Source of the DNA: Phyllobacteriaceae bacterium
GTDB taxonomy: Bacteria > Pseudomonadota > Alphaproteobacteria > Rhizobiales > Rhizobiaceae
Length of the DNA: 34,130 bases
Assembly (NCBI GenBank): GCA_029279965.1
Contig: JAJUHJ010000024.1
Location: 1-34,130, forward strand
Direction: 5' to 3'
Part shown: piece after piece, positions 7,098 through 15,649 of the stretch
How positions within the stretch are numbered: the stretch's first letter is position 1
Layout: every line of letters starts with the position of its first letter
Notes under the pieces: generated by a model
Databases searched by the model: none
What the model was told of the DNA's origin: nothing
What the model saw: only the letters and a program-made list of their open reading frames with translations
Made by a program: the position numbers and the translations under genes

Positions 7098-8009
7098 GTG
7101 ATCAACGTCATCGGCTCCATCAATCTTGATCTCATCGGACGCGTCGAGCGGCTGCCCAAACCGGGCGAGACTATTCCCGGCCAGGCATTTTCCACCACCC
7201 CCGGCGGCAAGGGTGCCAACCAGGCGCTTGCGGCACGCCGGGCTGGCGCCCCTGTGCGCATGGTCGGAGCGGTCGGCGCCGATGCCTTTGCCGGCGAGGC
7301 GTTGATGCTTCTGAAGGAATCGGGTGTGGACCTCGCTGGCGTCAAGGAAACGACTACGCCCACCGGTACGGCCATGATCCTCGTCGACAACGAGGGTGAA
7401 AACGTCATCGCTGTCATCCCCGGAGCCAATGCGGAAGTCTCCCCTTTCGATGTCGAAACCACGGCTCTCGCCCCGGGCGACATCGTGCTCCTGCAACATG
7501 AGGTGCCGCTTGTCACCGTCGAGGCCGCATTGCGGTCCGCGCGCCGAGCCGGCGCCGTTTCGCTGCTCAACACCGCCCCGTTCCATGCAGATGCCGCGCA
7601 TCTTCTCGAGCTTGCAGACTATGTCATCGCCAATGAAAGTGAATTCGACCTCTACGCGTCCGAGTTGCGGCTGCAGGGCCCGGATCGTGAAACGCGCATG
7701 CGTTCTTTCGCACGGCAGACCGGGCGCATTCTTGTGGTAACACTCGGAAAAGACGGTGTTGTCGCCACCACGCCCGATGAGTTTTTTCACGTTCCCACGC
7801 TTCGCATCGTGCCCGTCGATACGGTGGGTGCCGGTGACACATTCTGCGGCTACCTGGCGGCCGGCCTGGCGGAGGGGCTCGCGCTGGAGGGGGCGCTTTC
7901 TCAAGCAGCAGCCGCCGGCGCGCTTGCATGTCTCAAGCCCGGTGCGCAACCTTCCATTCCCCTGCGCAAGGAGGTTGACGAAGCGGCGCGTAAACCGCCT
8001 GCAGCCTGA
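7098..8009 (+). CDS. rbsK: Ribokinase (PfkB family)
   Basis: The 303-residue product phosphorylates ribose to ribose 5-phosphate with ATP in the cytoplasm. It shows the family's markers: an N-terminal GSINLDLI, the substrate loop GGKGANQA near residues 36-43, ANESEF with the NxxE magnesium motif, and the catalytic VGAGDTF with Asp247 as base. The start is GTG, with GGAGG 6-7 bases upstream. No ribose transporter is next to it, so it may act on nucleoside-derived ribose or another sugar. The PfkB family is certain; ribose specificity is likely from the ribokinase-type motifs. Confidence 0.88.
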   Translation: MINVIGSINLDLIGRVERLPKPGETIPGQAFSTTPGGKGANQALAARRAGAPVRMVGAVGADAFAGEALMLLKESGVDLAGVKETTTPTGTAMILVDNEGENVIAVIPGANAEVSPFDVETTALAPGDIVLLQHEVPLVTVEAALRSARRAGAVSLLNTAPFHADAAHLLELADYVIANESEFDLYASELRLQGPDRETRMRSFARQTGRILVVTLGKDGVVATTPDEFFHVPTLRIVPVDTVGAGDTFCGYLAAGLAEGLALEGALSQAAAAGALACLKPGAQPSIPLRKEVDEAARKPPAA

Positions 8010-8043
8010 GGCCGCCATTTGTAGACAACGCATCTGCGAGGGA

Positions 8044-8058
8044 TTAGAACATTTCTGA
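8044..8058. promoter_or_regulatory. Candidate operator dyad upstream of the S24 regulator
   Basis: TTAGAA and TTCTGA flank a 3-base centre, matching 5 of 6 positions as an inverted repeat. The site is 48 bases before the regulator's start codon, where an autoregulatory operator could lie. Such short dyads occur by chance, so this is tentative. Confidence 0.25.
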
Positions 8059-8105
8059 CGGAGGAAAATCGCCTCAATGAAGATCTCGCAGCGGAGGAGC
8101 AAACC

Positions 8106-8753
8106 GTGCTCTCGCACGAAAAGGTTTGGGCAGCCATAGACGCGCTAGCAGCCCGTCATTCCTTGTCCGCTTCCGGCTTGGCCAGAAAGGCCGGGCTCGA
8201 CTCCACCGCTTTTAATCGCTCCAAACGCTATTCTGCCGATGGCCGGCCGCGATGGCCCTCAACGGAGTCACTCGCCAAGATCATCGCTGCGACCGGGTCC
8301 TCGCTCAATGAGTTCCTGACGCTGCTTGACCGTGATGGGGGTCCGGCAGCCCCGTCTCGCCAAGGTCCGGCCAGCGTGCCGCTCATCGGTTTCGCGCAAG
8401 CTGGTGACGGCGGCTATTTCACGGACGCCGGTTTTCCGGCCGGCAGCGGGTGGGAGAACGTCGAACTGCCCGGCCAGGTTGGTGACGGCGCCTATGCACT
8501 GCAGGTGCAGGGCGACTCCATGCTGCCGCTCTACCGCCATGGCGATGTACTGGTGGTGGAGCCCGCCGCCGCAATCCGCCGCGGCGACCGCGTGGTCGTC
8601 AAGACCACCGAAGGTGAGGTGATGGCCAAGGTGTTGATGCGCCAGTCCCAGCGGCAGATCGAACTCCTGTCTCTCAACCCGGAACATCCGAACCGCGTTT
8701 TCGCGAAAGACGAAGTGGAGTGGATCGCCCGCATCGTCTGGGCAAGCCAGTAG
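8106..8753 (+). CDS. LexA-like S24 self-cleaving transcriptional regulator
   Basis: The 215-residue product has an N-terminal helix-turn-helix of about 75 residues (SASGLARKAGLDSTAFNRSKR) and a C-terminal S24 peptidase domain. The nucleophile is Ser138 in QGDSMLP and the general base is Lys175 in VMAKVL. The spacing of 37 residues equals that of Ser119 and Lys156 in E. coli LexA. An Ala-Gly pair at residues 99-100 (FAQAGDGG) is the likely self-cleavage site. The protein therefore looks like an inducible repressor of the LexA/phage CI type, but it is not LexA itself by its HTH. The start is GTG with GGAGGAG 7 bases upstream. It converges on the LysRS gene with only 7 bases between their ends. 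Confidence 0.85.
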   Translation: MLSHEKVWAAIDALAARHSLSASGLARKAGLDSTAFNRSKRYSADGRPRWPSTESLAKIIAATGSSLNEFLTLLDRDGGPAAPSRQGPASVPLIGFAQAGDGGYFTDAGFPAGSGWENVELPGQVGDGAYALQVQGDSMLPLYRHGDVLVVEPAAAIRRGDRVVVKTTEGEVMAKVLMRQSQRQIELLSLNPEHPNRVFAKDEVEWIARIVWASQ

Positions 8754-8760
8754 CGCCGCC

Positions 8761-10419
8761 CTATCCCGCCAATTCTCCTGCCAGGGCCTTCTCTATCAGC
8801 GTGCAGGTCTCCGACACGCCGTACAAGGCCGCGAACGAGCCGAAGCGTGGCCCGCGCTCCTGACCCAGGAGCACCTGATAAAGCATCTGGAAGAAAGCGA
8901 CGGAGACACCCGGCCCTCCAGACGGGCTCTTGCGCTTGTGATCCTGATACCGTTCGATGCTGCGCGCCACATCGAGCGCGGCATTCTGGATCGTTTCCCC
9001 ATCGGCTTCCGCCGGAAGCGATGTGAGCTCTGCCCGCAGCTGCTCCAGCGCCTGCCGTTCGACCGCATCGGGCGCACGGAAAGTCTTCGCGGGTTTCACG
9101 AAATCATCGAAATAACGGATGGCGTAAGCGGTCAGACGGTCGAGCTCGGGATGCGTTTCGGCCGTTACGCCCGGCGCATAACGCGAAATGAACCCCCAAA
9201 GCACCTCTTTCTCGTGCGCATTCGACGCGCTGACGAGGTTGAGCAGCAGCGCGAACGGCACCGGCAGGTCGATTTCGGGCGGCGCGCCGTCATGAATGTG
9301 CCAGACGGGATTGCCCAAACGGGTGCGCCAATCCTGGCGCGGATAGGCGGAAAGGAAGGAATAGTACTCATCGACCGCCTTGGGAATGACGTCGAAATAG
9401 AGCTTCTTGGCTGCCTTCGGCTTCTGGAACATGTAGAGCGACAAGCTCTCCGTGGGCGCGTAGGTAAGCCATTCGGTGATGGTCAACCCGTTGCCTTTGG
9501 ATTTGGAGATCTTCTGGCCGTTCTCGTCCAGAAAAAGCTCGTAGTTGAAGCCTTCTGGCGGCGTACCGTCGAGCGCCACGCAAATCTGTGCCGCCAATTT
9601 CACGCTGTCGATCAGGTCTTTGCCCGACATCTCGTAGTCAACGCCGAGGGCAGCCCAGCGCATCGCCCAATCGGGCTTCCACTGAAGCTTCGCCTGCCCC
9701 CCCGTCACCGGCGTCTCAAAGCGCTCGCCACTCTCGGGATCCCGCCAGACGATCGTACCGGCATCGAGCTTTCGCTCCTCGATCGGCACCTGCATCACCA
9801 CTCCCGACCTCGGATGGATGGGCAGGAAGGGCGAATAACTCTGCGCCCGCTCCTCGCGCAGCGAGGGCAGCATGATGGCCATGACCTCGTCGAAGCGCTT
9901 CAGGATCGTCAAAAGCGTCGCATCGAAGCGGCCGGACGTATAGTAGTCTGTCGAGGACGCGAACTCGTAATCGAAGCCGAACCGGTCCAGAAAGGCGCGC
10001 AGGCGCGCATTGTTTGCGGCGCCGAAGGAGCCATGTTCACTGCCATAAGGGTCCGGCACGCGTGTCAGCGGCTTGCCGAGATGCGCGCGCAGCATCTCCT
10101 GGTTCGGCACATTGTCCGGCACCTTTCGCAAGCCATCCATATCGTCGGAAAAGCACAGGATTTTCGTCTTCACCTTGTCCTCTGTGATGACGCGGAAGGC
10201 ATGGCGCACCATGGAGGTTCGCGCGACCTCGCCGAAAGTGCCGATATGCGGCAGGCCGGAGGGCCCGTACCCCGTCTCGAACAGGATTGTCTCGGGGAAT
10301 TCACGCCCTTCATATCGTTTGACGATCTTCCGCGCCTCCTCAAAAGGCCAGGCCTTGGTCTCGGCCGCGGCCTCGAGCAACTCGGGCGTGAGTTCAAGCG
10401 CGTCTGGAAACGTCGTCAT
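8761..10419 (-). CDS. lysK: Lysine--tRNA ligase, class I
   Basis: The 552-residue product charges tRNA-Lys with lysine in the cytoplasm. It belongs to class I, the type found in archaea, alphaproteobacteria and spirochaetes, not the class II LysS of most bacteria. The HIGH signature is PHIG at residues 57-60 ([15 protein letters not shown]) and the KMSKS-like motif is KISKS at about 303-307, followed by KGNG. The size is typical for class I LysRS. The ATG at 10419 has a purine-rich GGAAAG upstream. A TerB-like gene is divergent from it. This is an essential gene if no class II enzyme is present. Confidence 0.95.
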   Translation of the reverse strand: MTTFPDALELTPELLEAAAETKAWPFEEARKIVKRYEGREFPETILFETGYGPSGLPHIGTFGEVARTSMVRHAFRVITEDKVKTKILCFSDDMDGLRKVPDNVPNQEMLRAHLGKPLTRVPDPYGSEHGSFGAANNARLRAFLDRFGFDYEFASSTDYYTSGRFDATLLTILKRFDEVMAIMLPSLREERAQSYSPFLPIHPRSGVVMQVPIEERKLDAGTIVWRDPESGERFETPVTGGQAKLQWKPDWAMRWAALGVDYEMSGKDLIDSVKLAAQICVALDGTPPEGFNYELFLDENGQKISKSKGNGLTITEWLTYAPTESLSLYMFQKPKAAKKLYFDVIPKAVDEYYSFLSAYPRQDWRTRLGNPVWHIHDGAPPEIDLPVPFALLLNLVSASNAHEKEVLWGFISRYAPGVTAETHPELDRLTAYAIRYFDDFVKPAKTFRAPDAVERQALEQLRAELTSLPAEADGETIQNAALDVARSIERYQDHKRKSPSGGPGVSVAFFQMLYQVLLGQERGPRFGSFAALYGVSETCTLIEKALAGELAG

Positions 10420-10588
10420 GTCAGCTTTCCGGTAATATCAATCCGCGTGCACCAGCATCTGTGCGCGTGCTCCGGCACGTGAGTAGGCGTGTAGGATGCG
10501 ACACACGGGGCGTCAATCGCGGCATGAATTTTTCGTTGCGGGCGGGAGATACCCCGCCTACCTTCGAGGTTTGAAGAAAGGATGCCGT

Positions 10589-11005
10589 ATGGACCAGACA
10601 CCGTCAACGCAGGAAGCGCTTATTTACCTGATGGTCATCATGTCGGCTTCCGACCGCGAGATGACCGATGCCGAGCTCGCGCGTATCGGCAGCATGATCC
10701 GTACGCTCCCGGTTTTTTACGGCTTCGACGAGGAGCGCATCATTGAGGTCGCGCGCGAATGCCAGGAGCGTCTGCAGCAGGAAAACGGGCCTGATCGCGT
10801 GCTCGACATCATACGCGATGTGGTGCCGACATCGCTTCACGATACGGCCTATTCCCTGGCTGTCGAGGTGGCGGCAGCCGACCTGTATGTCGAGCCGGAA
10901 GAAAAGCGTATGCTGCAGATCGTTCGCAGCCGTCTGAAAATGGAGCCGCTCGTGGCCGTAGCCATCGAACGCGCCGCTCGCGCCCGCCACCGCCACCTGG
11001 AGTGA
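10589..11005 (+). CDS. TerB-family protein
   Basis: The 138-residue soluble protein is all helical in appearance and has the TerB-like pattern of acidic metal-binding stretches: MSASDREMTDAELARIGSMI near the start and AAADLYVEPEEKRMLQIV near the end. TerB domains are linked to tellurite resistance and membrane stress, but many single-domain members have no known function, and no other ter gene is here. The ATG at 10589 has AAGGA 7 bases upstream; an earlier in-frame start at 10496 adds an unsupported basic segment. Confidence 0.8.
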   Translation: MDQTPSTQEALIYLMVIMSASDREMTDAELARIGSMIRTLPVFYGFDEERIIEVARECQERLQQENGPDRVLDIIRDVVPTSLHDTAYSLAVEVAAADLYVEPEEKRMLQIVRSRLKMEPLVAVAIERAARARHRHLE

Positions 11006-11031
11006 TCGCCGGCCCCCAACCCGCTGCGAGA

Positions 11032-11871
11032 TCAGTAAAAACCGACGGGAAAATAACGCAGATAAAGTTCGGCAAAGGTGCCGTTCGCCTCGATCTGCTG
11101 CAATGCATGGTTCATGGCCGTGGCGAGTTGCGGCCGGTCGCGTCCGACCGCGATTGCCAATCCCTGCCCGAGATACTCAGGCGCCAGATAAGGCCCGCCA
11201 GCGAATGTGCAGCAGGCCCGTCCGTCCTCCCCTGCCAGCCAGAACGAAAGCCGCATGCCATCGCCAAAGGCCACGCCGATCTTGCCCGATGCAAGATCCT
11301 GCCTCAGCTCCTCTTCCTGTTCGTAAGCGACCACCTGCGCGGTGGAAAACAGCTCGCGCAACATCTGTTCATGCGCCGTTTGCGCGAGCACTCCGACCCG
11401 ATGCCCGGCGATCGCCTGGTGAACGGGCCCCGTCAAATCAGACTCGCGACGCGCGACAAAGCGTGCGGGAAGTTGAAGATAGGAGCGCGAAAAGAGGACG
11501 TTCTCGCGGCTGTCGCTTGTGATCGCCAACCCTGCAATAATGGCCTCCCCGGCACCTTCCTCAAGTGCCGTCTGCAGTTCCTCGAACGGCAGCGCCTGGA
11601 TCTGGCAGCGTTCGATGACTTCCAGCTCCCGGCAGATGGCGCGCGCCAAATCCACGTGGAATCCGGTAAGGCGACCATCACCGTCGCGGAAATTGAACGG
11701 GAAGAAATCCGTTGATGTCAGAAAGCGCAGGCGGGACAGCGCGGCAAGATCCGGCTTGGCGATCTGCTGCGGACTTTCCCAGAAACCTGGCACCGACACC
11801 TGAGCGGCAGCCATCTTCCCCGCTGCCACGGCGAGTGCGGCGCTAAACAAAATAGTCGCTACGAGACGCAC
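11032..11871 (-). CDS. Family 3 extracellular solute-binding protein
   Basis: The product is about 279 residues with a signal peptide (VATILFSAALAVAAG, ending near AAAQ). The mature part has the amino-acid-binding protein pattern: FLTSTDFFPFNF, then GRLTGFHVDLARAICRELE, AIIAGLAITSDSRENVLFSRSY and VGVLAQTAHEQML. It should bind a small polar ligand in the periplasm, yet no permease or ATPase gene lies nearby, so it is an orphan component. The start is uncertain: ATG at 11925 has no ribosome-binding site and places a basic stretch before the signal, while GTG at 11871 follows GGAG at 11 bases and gives a normal signal peptide. Confidence 0.78.
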   Translation of the reverse strand: MRLVATILFSAALAVAAGKMAAAQVSVPGFWESPQQIAKPDLAALSRLRFLTSTDFFPFNFRDGDGRLTGFHVDLARAICRELEVIERCQIQALPFEELQTALEEGAGEAIIAGLAITSDSRENVLFSRSYLQLPARFVARRESDLTGPVHQAIAGHRVGVLAQTAHEQMLRELFSTAQVVAYEQEEELRQDLASGKIGVAFGDGMRLSFWLAGEDGRACCTFAGGPYLAPEYLGQGLAIAVGRDRPQLATAMNHALQQIEANGTFAELYLRYFPVGFY

Positions 11872-11925
11872 GCGTTTTTTATCTCCATCCGCCAATCCTC
11901 CTCTATAACTCCTCCTCTGTAGCAT

Positions 11926-12410
11926 TGTGGCCGGATCAAAATCACCAGGCGGTCCAACGCGACAAGAACAAGCAGCTTGAGCAAAAGCGGCGAGAACGGC
12001 CGCTCGGCTGGTGCTCTGCGATTGTTTTCAAAAGACCATTGACGGTTGCAATTTAGTTCCCCAATATAGACCAATACGGGTAACGGGACGCGACATCCCG
12101 AACCTAGAGGGGGCAATAAAAATGCGAACGGTACCTACACGGGACCGGCACCGGTGCCGTATTTTCGGCAACGATAGTAGCCGGTTACGCAATGCGTCAA
12201 CTCGAAAGTCGGAAGCGATCTTCGAAACGCAGGAACGGACATTCAAAATTATGGTGTGTCCTTCTTTGTCCAGCAGAGCAGACGTGCGGCAACGAAGCTC
12301 ATAATTGCAAACCGATGCTTCGCTTTGAGACGGACGGCCTGAGCGATCTGCTCACGGTCTGAACCGGCCACGCGACTCGCCGAAAATTAGGACATTCATG
12401 GAGGGTTGAT
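11926..12410. other. Long intergenic leader with several palindromes upstream of the glycosyltransferase
   Basis: This 485-base gap has no convincing gene. On the plus strand it holds TTGACG at 12039-12044 with a poor -10 region near 12062-12070, a 5-bp hairpin CGGGA/TCCCG (12084-12100), the perfect 14-base palindrome CGGCACCGGTGCCG (12146-12159) and a TGAGC/GCTCA hairpin (12340-12354). A 60-codon frame at 12122-12304 begins after GAGGGGG, but its arginine-rich product looks unlike a known protein. The stretch is best read as promoter plus a structured 5' leader. Confidence 0.4.
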
Positions 12411-12424
12411 GTGACGCATCACCC
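12403..12424 (+). promoter_or_regulatory. Hairpin covering the glycosyltransferase ribosome-binding site and start
   Basis: GGG at 12403-12405 and TGATG at 12407-12411 pair with CATCA and CCC at 12417-12424, leaving one bulged T and a 5-base loop. The stem takes up part of the GAGGG ribosome-binding site and the first base of the GTG start codon, so it could restrict translation. Confidence 0.45.
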
Positions 12425-14393
12425 AAGAGGGATCGATGCTCACGCATCGATCGCCGATATTCGCGCGCGTTCTCGGTCCACGTCGTTTTCGGACGGAACA
12501 GAGGCGGTAAAGCCCTCTGGCCTTGCCGAATGGCGCCCGATACTGAAGCAATTGAACATCACGACGCGGGAGATGCGCGCGGTCGAGACACGTGCAAGAT
12601 TGGCAGGCGTCCCCTTCCAGGTGGAACTCCTTGCATCCGGGGTGGTCGACGAGGCGGAATTGTTCCGCGGGCTTGCTGCCCATCTCGGCCTTCCCTTCGT
12701 CGCTCACCTGCGCCCGGAAAGCCTCTTCATGCGCGAAGAACAAGGCCTTGGGGAATTACGCCGCCAGGGCGGCGTGCGGAAGGCCGTTGCGGTCGATGAA
12801 ACCGGGCGAACCGTGCTTCTGATCGCTCCGGATCGCCTCGATATCGGTGCGATGGTGCGTTATCTTCGGAACCATCGGCGTATTGCCGGACATATGCGCG
12901 TGGTGCCGCCTTCGGTTCTAAGACAAGCTGTACAGCGCCGTGTTCGAACAAACCTTTCGCGTGTGGCCGTAAATGGCCTTTTCGATACCATGCCGGAGTT
13001 CTCCGCACGCTTCGTTCTGAATGCCTGGCAGGGGATCGTGCTTGGCGCCTCGAGCGTCGCCCTCGCAGTTTGCGTGGCACTGGCGCCGCTGACCTCCCTG
13101 TTTGTGTTGCACATAATCCTGTCGGTCTTTTTTCTCGGTTGCGTGGCGTTGCGGCTGGCGGTCAGCCGCAACGTACGCAAGAGGGAGGCACCGACGCTCC
13201 TGAGGGCCATGAAGACTGAAGAAATGCCGGTCTACACGGTGCTCGTCGCCCTCTACAAAGAGGCAGACGTTGTTCCCGACCTGCTGGTGGCCCTTGGGCG
13301 GATCGTCTGGCCGCGCAGCAAGCTGGAAATAAAACTGGTTTGCGAAAGTGATGACCGGGAAACCCTCGCCGCGATCCGGGCGCAGCAACTGCGTTCCTAC
13401 ATCGAGGTGATCGAGGTGCCGCCACAGGGGCCGCGCACCAAGCCCAAGGCGTTGTCCTATGCGCTGCCCATGACGACGGGCGAACTTCTCGTCCTTTACG
13501 ACGCAGAGGACCGGCCGCATCCGTTCCAACTGGTTGAAGCCTGGCAGCGTTTTCGTGCTAGCGGAAACGATCTTGCCTGTGTACAGGCACCACTGGAGAT
13601 CGCAAACCGGCGTGAAAGCTGGATCGCCGGTATGTTCGGCTTTGAATACTCGGCCCTTTTCAATGGCATCCTTCCCTGGTTGGCCGATCGCAATCTCGTG
13701 CTGCCGCTAGGGGGGACGTCAAACCATTTCCGCCGCGCGGTCCTGGAAAATGTTGGTGGCTGGGATCCGTACAATGTCACCGAGGATGCCGATCTCGGCC
13801 TGCGGCTGGCGCGGCTCGGCTACCGCACCGGCACGATCGCCTCTCCGACCTATGAGGATGCCCCGACAACCGCCAAGGTATGGCTGCCGCAGCGCACGCG
13901 ATGGTTCAAGGGCTGGGCGCAGACGTGGCTGGTGCATATGCGCGACATACGTCAGCTCTTGCGCGATCTCGGCCACGCTCCGTTCTACGTTTCTCAGATC
14001 CTGACCGCCGGAATGCTGATCTCCGCCCTCGCCTATGCTGTCTTTGTCGCGACCGTTTGCGGGCTGGTGGCCTATATCCTGGCCGGGCATATTCCGAGCT
14101 TCCCGCATTTCGGGCTTCTCTTGCTCGATACGATCAACATCGTTTTTGGTCACGGCGCTTTTCTGGCCCTCGGCTGGTGGACCTTGCCCCGGACAGAGCG
14201 CCGCGGACTGTGGAAACTCACCCTGCTCACACCGGTCTATTGGATGCTTCTGTCGGCGGCCGCATGGCGCGCCATCTGGCAGCTCTACCGCTGTCCCCAT
14301 ACCTGGGAGAAAACACCCCACCGGCCGAGCCGAACCCGAAAGGAAAAGTTGCGCGGTAATACCACCGTAGGCCCGGCACTGACGGCGCCATGA
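12411..14393 (+). CDS. Membrane glycosyltransferase (GT2) with MshEN-like N-terminal domain
   Basis: The 660-residue product probably makes or extends a surface polysaccharide at the inner membrane. Residues 40-170 resemble the N-terminal domain of type II secretion ATPases (MshEN/T2SSE_N), with RARLAGVPFQVELLASGVVDEAELFRGLA. Two membrane segments follow near 205-255. The GT2 core carries DAED (364-367), TED (457-459) and QRTRW (494-498), the residues of processive cellulose-synthase-like enzymes. Four more helices lie near 525-630. The GTG start has GGAGGG 6-7 bases upstream. No other polysaccharide gene is adjacent. Some MshEN domains bind cyclic di-GMP, so activation by it is possible but not shown. 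The sugar is unknown. Confidence 0.85.
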   Translation: MTHHPRGIDAHASIADIRARSRSTSFSDGTEAVKPSGLAEWRPILKQLNITTREMRAVETRARLAGVPFQVELLASGVVDEAELFRGLAAHLGLPFVAHLRPESLFMREEQGLGELRRQGGVRKAVAVDETGRTVLLIAPDRLDIGAMVRYLRNHRRIAGHMRVVPPSVLRQAVQRRVRTNLSRVAVNGLFDTMPEFSARFVLNAWQGIVLGASSVALAVCVALAPLTSLFVLHIILSVFFLGCVALRLAVSRNVRKREAPTLLRAMKTEEMPVYTVLVALYKEADVVPDLLVALGRIVWPRSKLEIKLVCESDDRETLAAIRAQQLRSYIEVIEVPPQGPRTKPKALSYALPMTTGELLVLYDAEDRPHPFQLVEAWQRFRASGNDLACVQAPLEIANRRESWIAGMFGFEYSALFNGILPWLADRNLVLPLGGTSNHFRRAVLENVGGWDPYNVTEDADLGLRLARLGYRTGTIASPTYEDAPTTAKVWLPQRTRWFKGWAQTWLVHMRDIRQLLRDLGHAPFYVSQILTAGMLISALAYAVFVATVCGLVAYILAGHIPSFPHFGLLLLDTINIVFGHGAFLALGWWTLPRTERRGLWKLTLLTPVYWMLLSAAAWRAIWQLYRCPHTWEKTPHRPSRTRKEKLRGNTTVGPALTAP

Positions 14394-14413
14394 GAATGAC
14401 CTTGCCATCGCGT

Positions 14414-14440
14414 GGCGCTTAGCGCGCCGTGCGTCTTTTT
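14414..14440 (+). terminator. Possible terminator of the glycosyltransferase gene
   Basis: GGCGC (14414-14418) and GCGCC (14424-14428) form a short GC stem, and five T residues follow at 14436-14440 after a 7-base gap. It stands between the convergent glycosyltransferase and M42 peptidase genes. The stem is short, so the call is weak. Confidence 0.35.
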
Positions 14441-14470
14441 GGAGGAGCCCCGCGCTCCCAAGCGCCCGCC

Positions 14471-15640
14471 TCAGCGAGGCTCCGGCAAAGTGCGGGGACG
14501 CTTGGGTTGATCGGCGGCTTCCGTCGGCTGCTCGGTAAAGCCTTCGATGTTGGACATCTCCTCCACGTCGCGCTGGATTTCCATCGGACTCGTGACATAA
14601 GCGGTCGTCAGTTCGGCAACGGAACGCAAGGCATGCATATGGACACGCTCATAGCCGTGGGAAGCGTCGACGCCGAAAGTGATGAGCGCCGTACGCACAT
14701 CATGTCCGGCCTCAAGCGCTGAGGCTGAGTCGGAGCGGTAGTGACGGAAGATATCCTTTTGATATCGGATGTCCTCTTCGCGGCACAGGTCCACAAACTT
14801 CTTGCTCAAGTGATAATCGAACGGGCCGGACTGATCGGCCATGGCGATGGTAACGCCGAATTCGGAGGAGTTCTGGCCGGGTGCGGTGGTGCCGTTGTCG
14901 ATGGTAACCATTGATGCGATCTCCGGCGTGACGATCGCCGAAGCGCCGACGCCCACTTCCTCGGAAATCGTGAAGAGCCAATGCGTATCGACCGGCGTGT
15001 CGGCCTGTTCGCGCTTGAGCGCCTGAAGGGACGCCAGCGCGATGGCGACACCCGCCTTGTCGTCCAGATGGCGCGAGACAATAAAACCATTGTCGAGAAA
15101 CTCAGGTTGCGGATCGATGGCGACAAAATCGCCGACATCGATGCCGAGGGCCATCGTCTCCTTGCGTGAGAAGGCAAGCGCGTCAAGGCGAAGCTCTACA
15201 TATTCCCACCCAACCGGCAATTCGTCGACGCCTTCATTGAAGGTATGACCGGACGCCTTGAGCGGCAGAATGGAGCCGCGGAAACTGCCCTTCTCCGTGT
15301 AGATGGTAACTCGCGCCCCTTCGGCGAAGCGAGCCGACCAGTGGCCGATGGGCACGATTTCCAGGCGGCCTGTATCCTTGACGCGCTTCACCTGCGCGCC
15401 CAGCGTATCGACATGGGTGATGACGGCGCGGGCACCGCGCCTCCGGGCGCCCCGCCACACCGCCCGAATGGCGCCGCGGCGCGTCAGTTCCGGTTCAAGC
15501 CCGAGGCGTGCCAATTCCTCGGTCACATAACGGACGATGGTGTCGGTGTAACCGGTGGGGCTGTCGATCGCCAGCAGGACCTTCAATTGCTCTGCAAGAT
15601 AATCGATGTCGATTTTCAGACGCGGCACGGATGAGGACAC
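14471..15640 (-). CDS. M42-family peptidase of the NAGGN osmoprotectant system
   Basis: The 389-residue product is a metallo-aminopeptidase-like protein (M42/M20 clan). Likely metal ligands are in THVDT (His76, Asp78), RHLDDKAG and SEEVGVG, with a later DASHGYERVH. It is third in the operon asnO-ngg-M42, starting 9 bases after the ngg stop. This family is recognised as part of NAGGN clusters; its role is not established and could be turnover or processing of the dipeptide. The start is GTG at 15640, with GAGGA almost touching it; an alternative GTG lies four codons in. The acidic and proline-rich C-terminal tail after about residue 365 looks disordered. Confidence 0.88.
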   Translation of the reverse strand: MSSSVPRLKIDIDYLAEQLKVLLAIDSPTGYTDTIVRYVTEELARLGLEPELTRRGAIRAVWRGARRRGARAVITHVDTLGAQVKRVKDTGRLEIVPIGHWSARFAEGARVTIYTEKGSFRGSILPLKASGHTFNEGVDELPVGWEYVELRLDALAFSRKETMALGIDVGDFVAIDPQPEFLDNGFIVSRHLDDKAGVAIALASLQALKREQADTPVDTHWLFTISEEVGVGASAIVTPEIASMVTIDNGTTAPGQNSSEFGVTIAMADQSGPFDYHLSKKFVDLCREEDIRYQKDIFRHYRSDSASALEAGHDVRTALITFGVDASHGYERVHMHALRSVAELTTAYVTSPMEIQRDVEEMSNIEGFTEQPTEAADQPKRPRTLPEPR

Positions 15641-15649
15641 TCCTCGAAT

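Noticed and set aside
8938-10482. A 514-codon open frame on the plus strand opposite the lysK gene
   Set aside because: It is an antisense shadow in high-GC DNA; the opposite strand encodes a full class I LysRS with both signature motifs, and the shadow product is rich in Arg and His without any recognisable domain.
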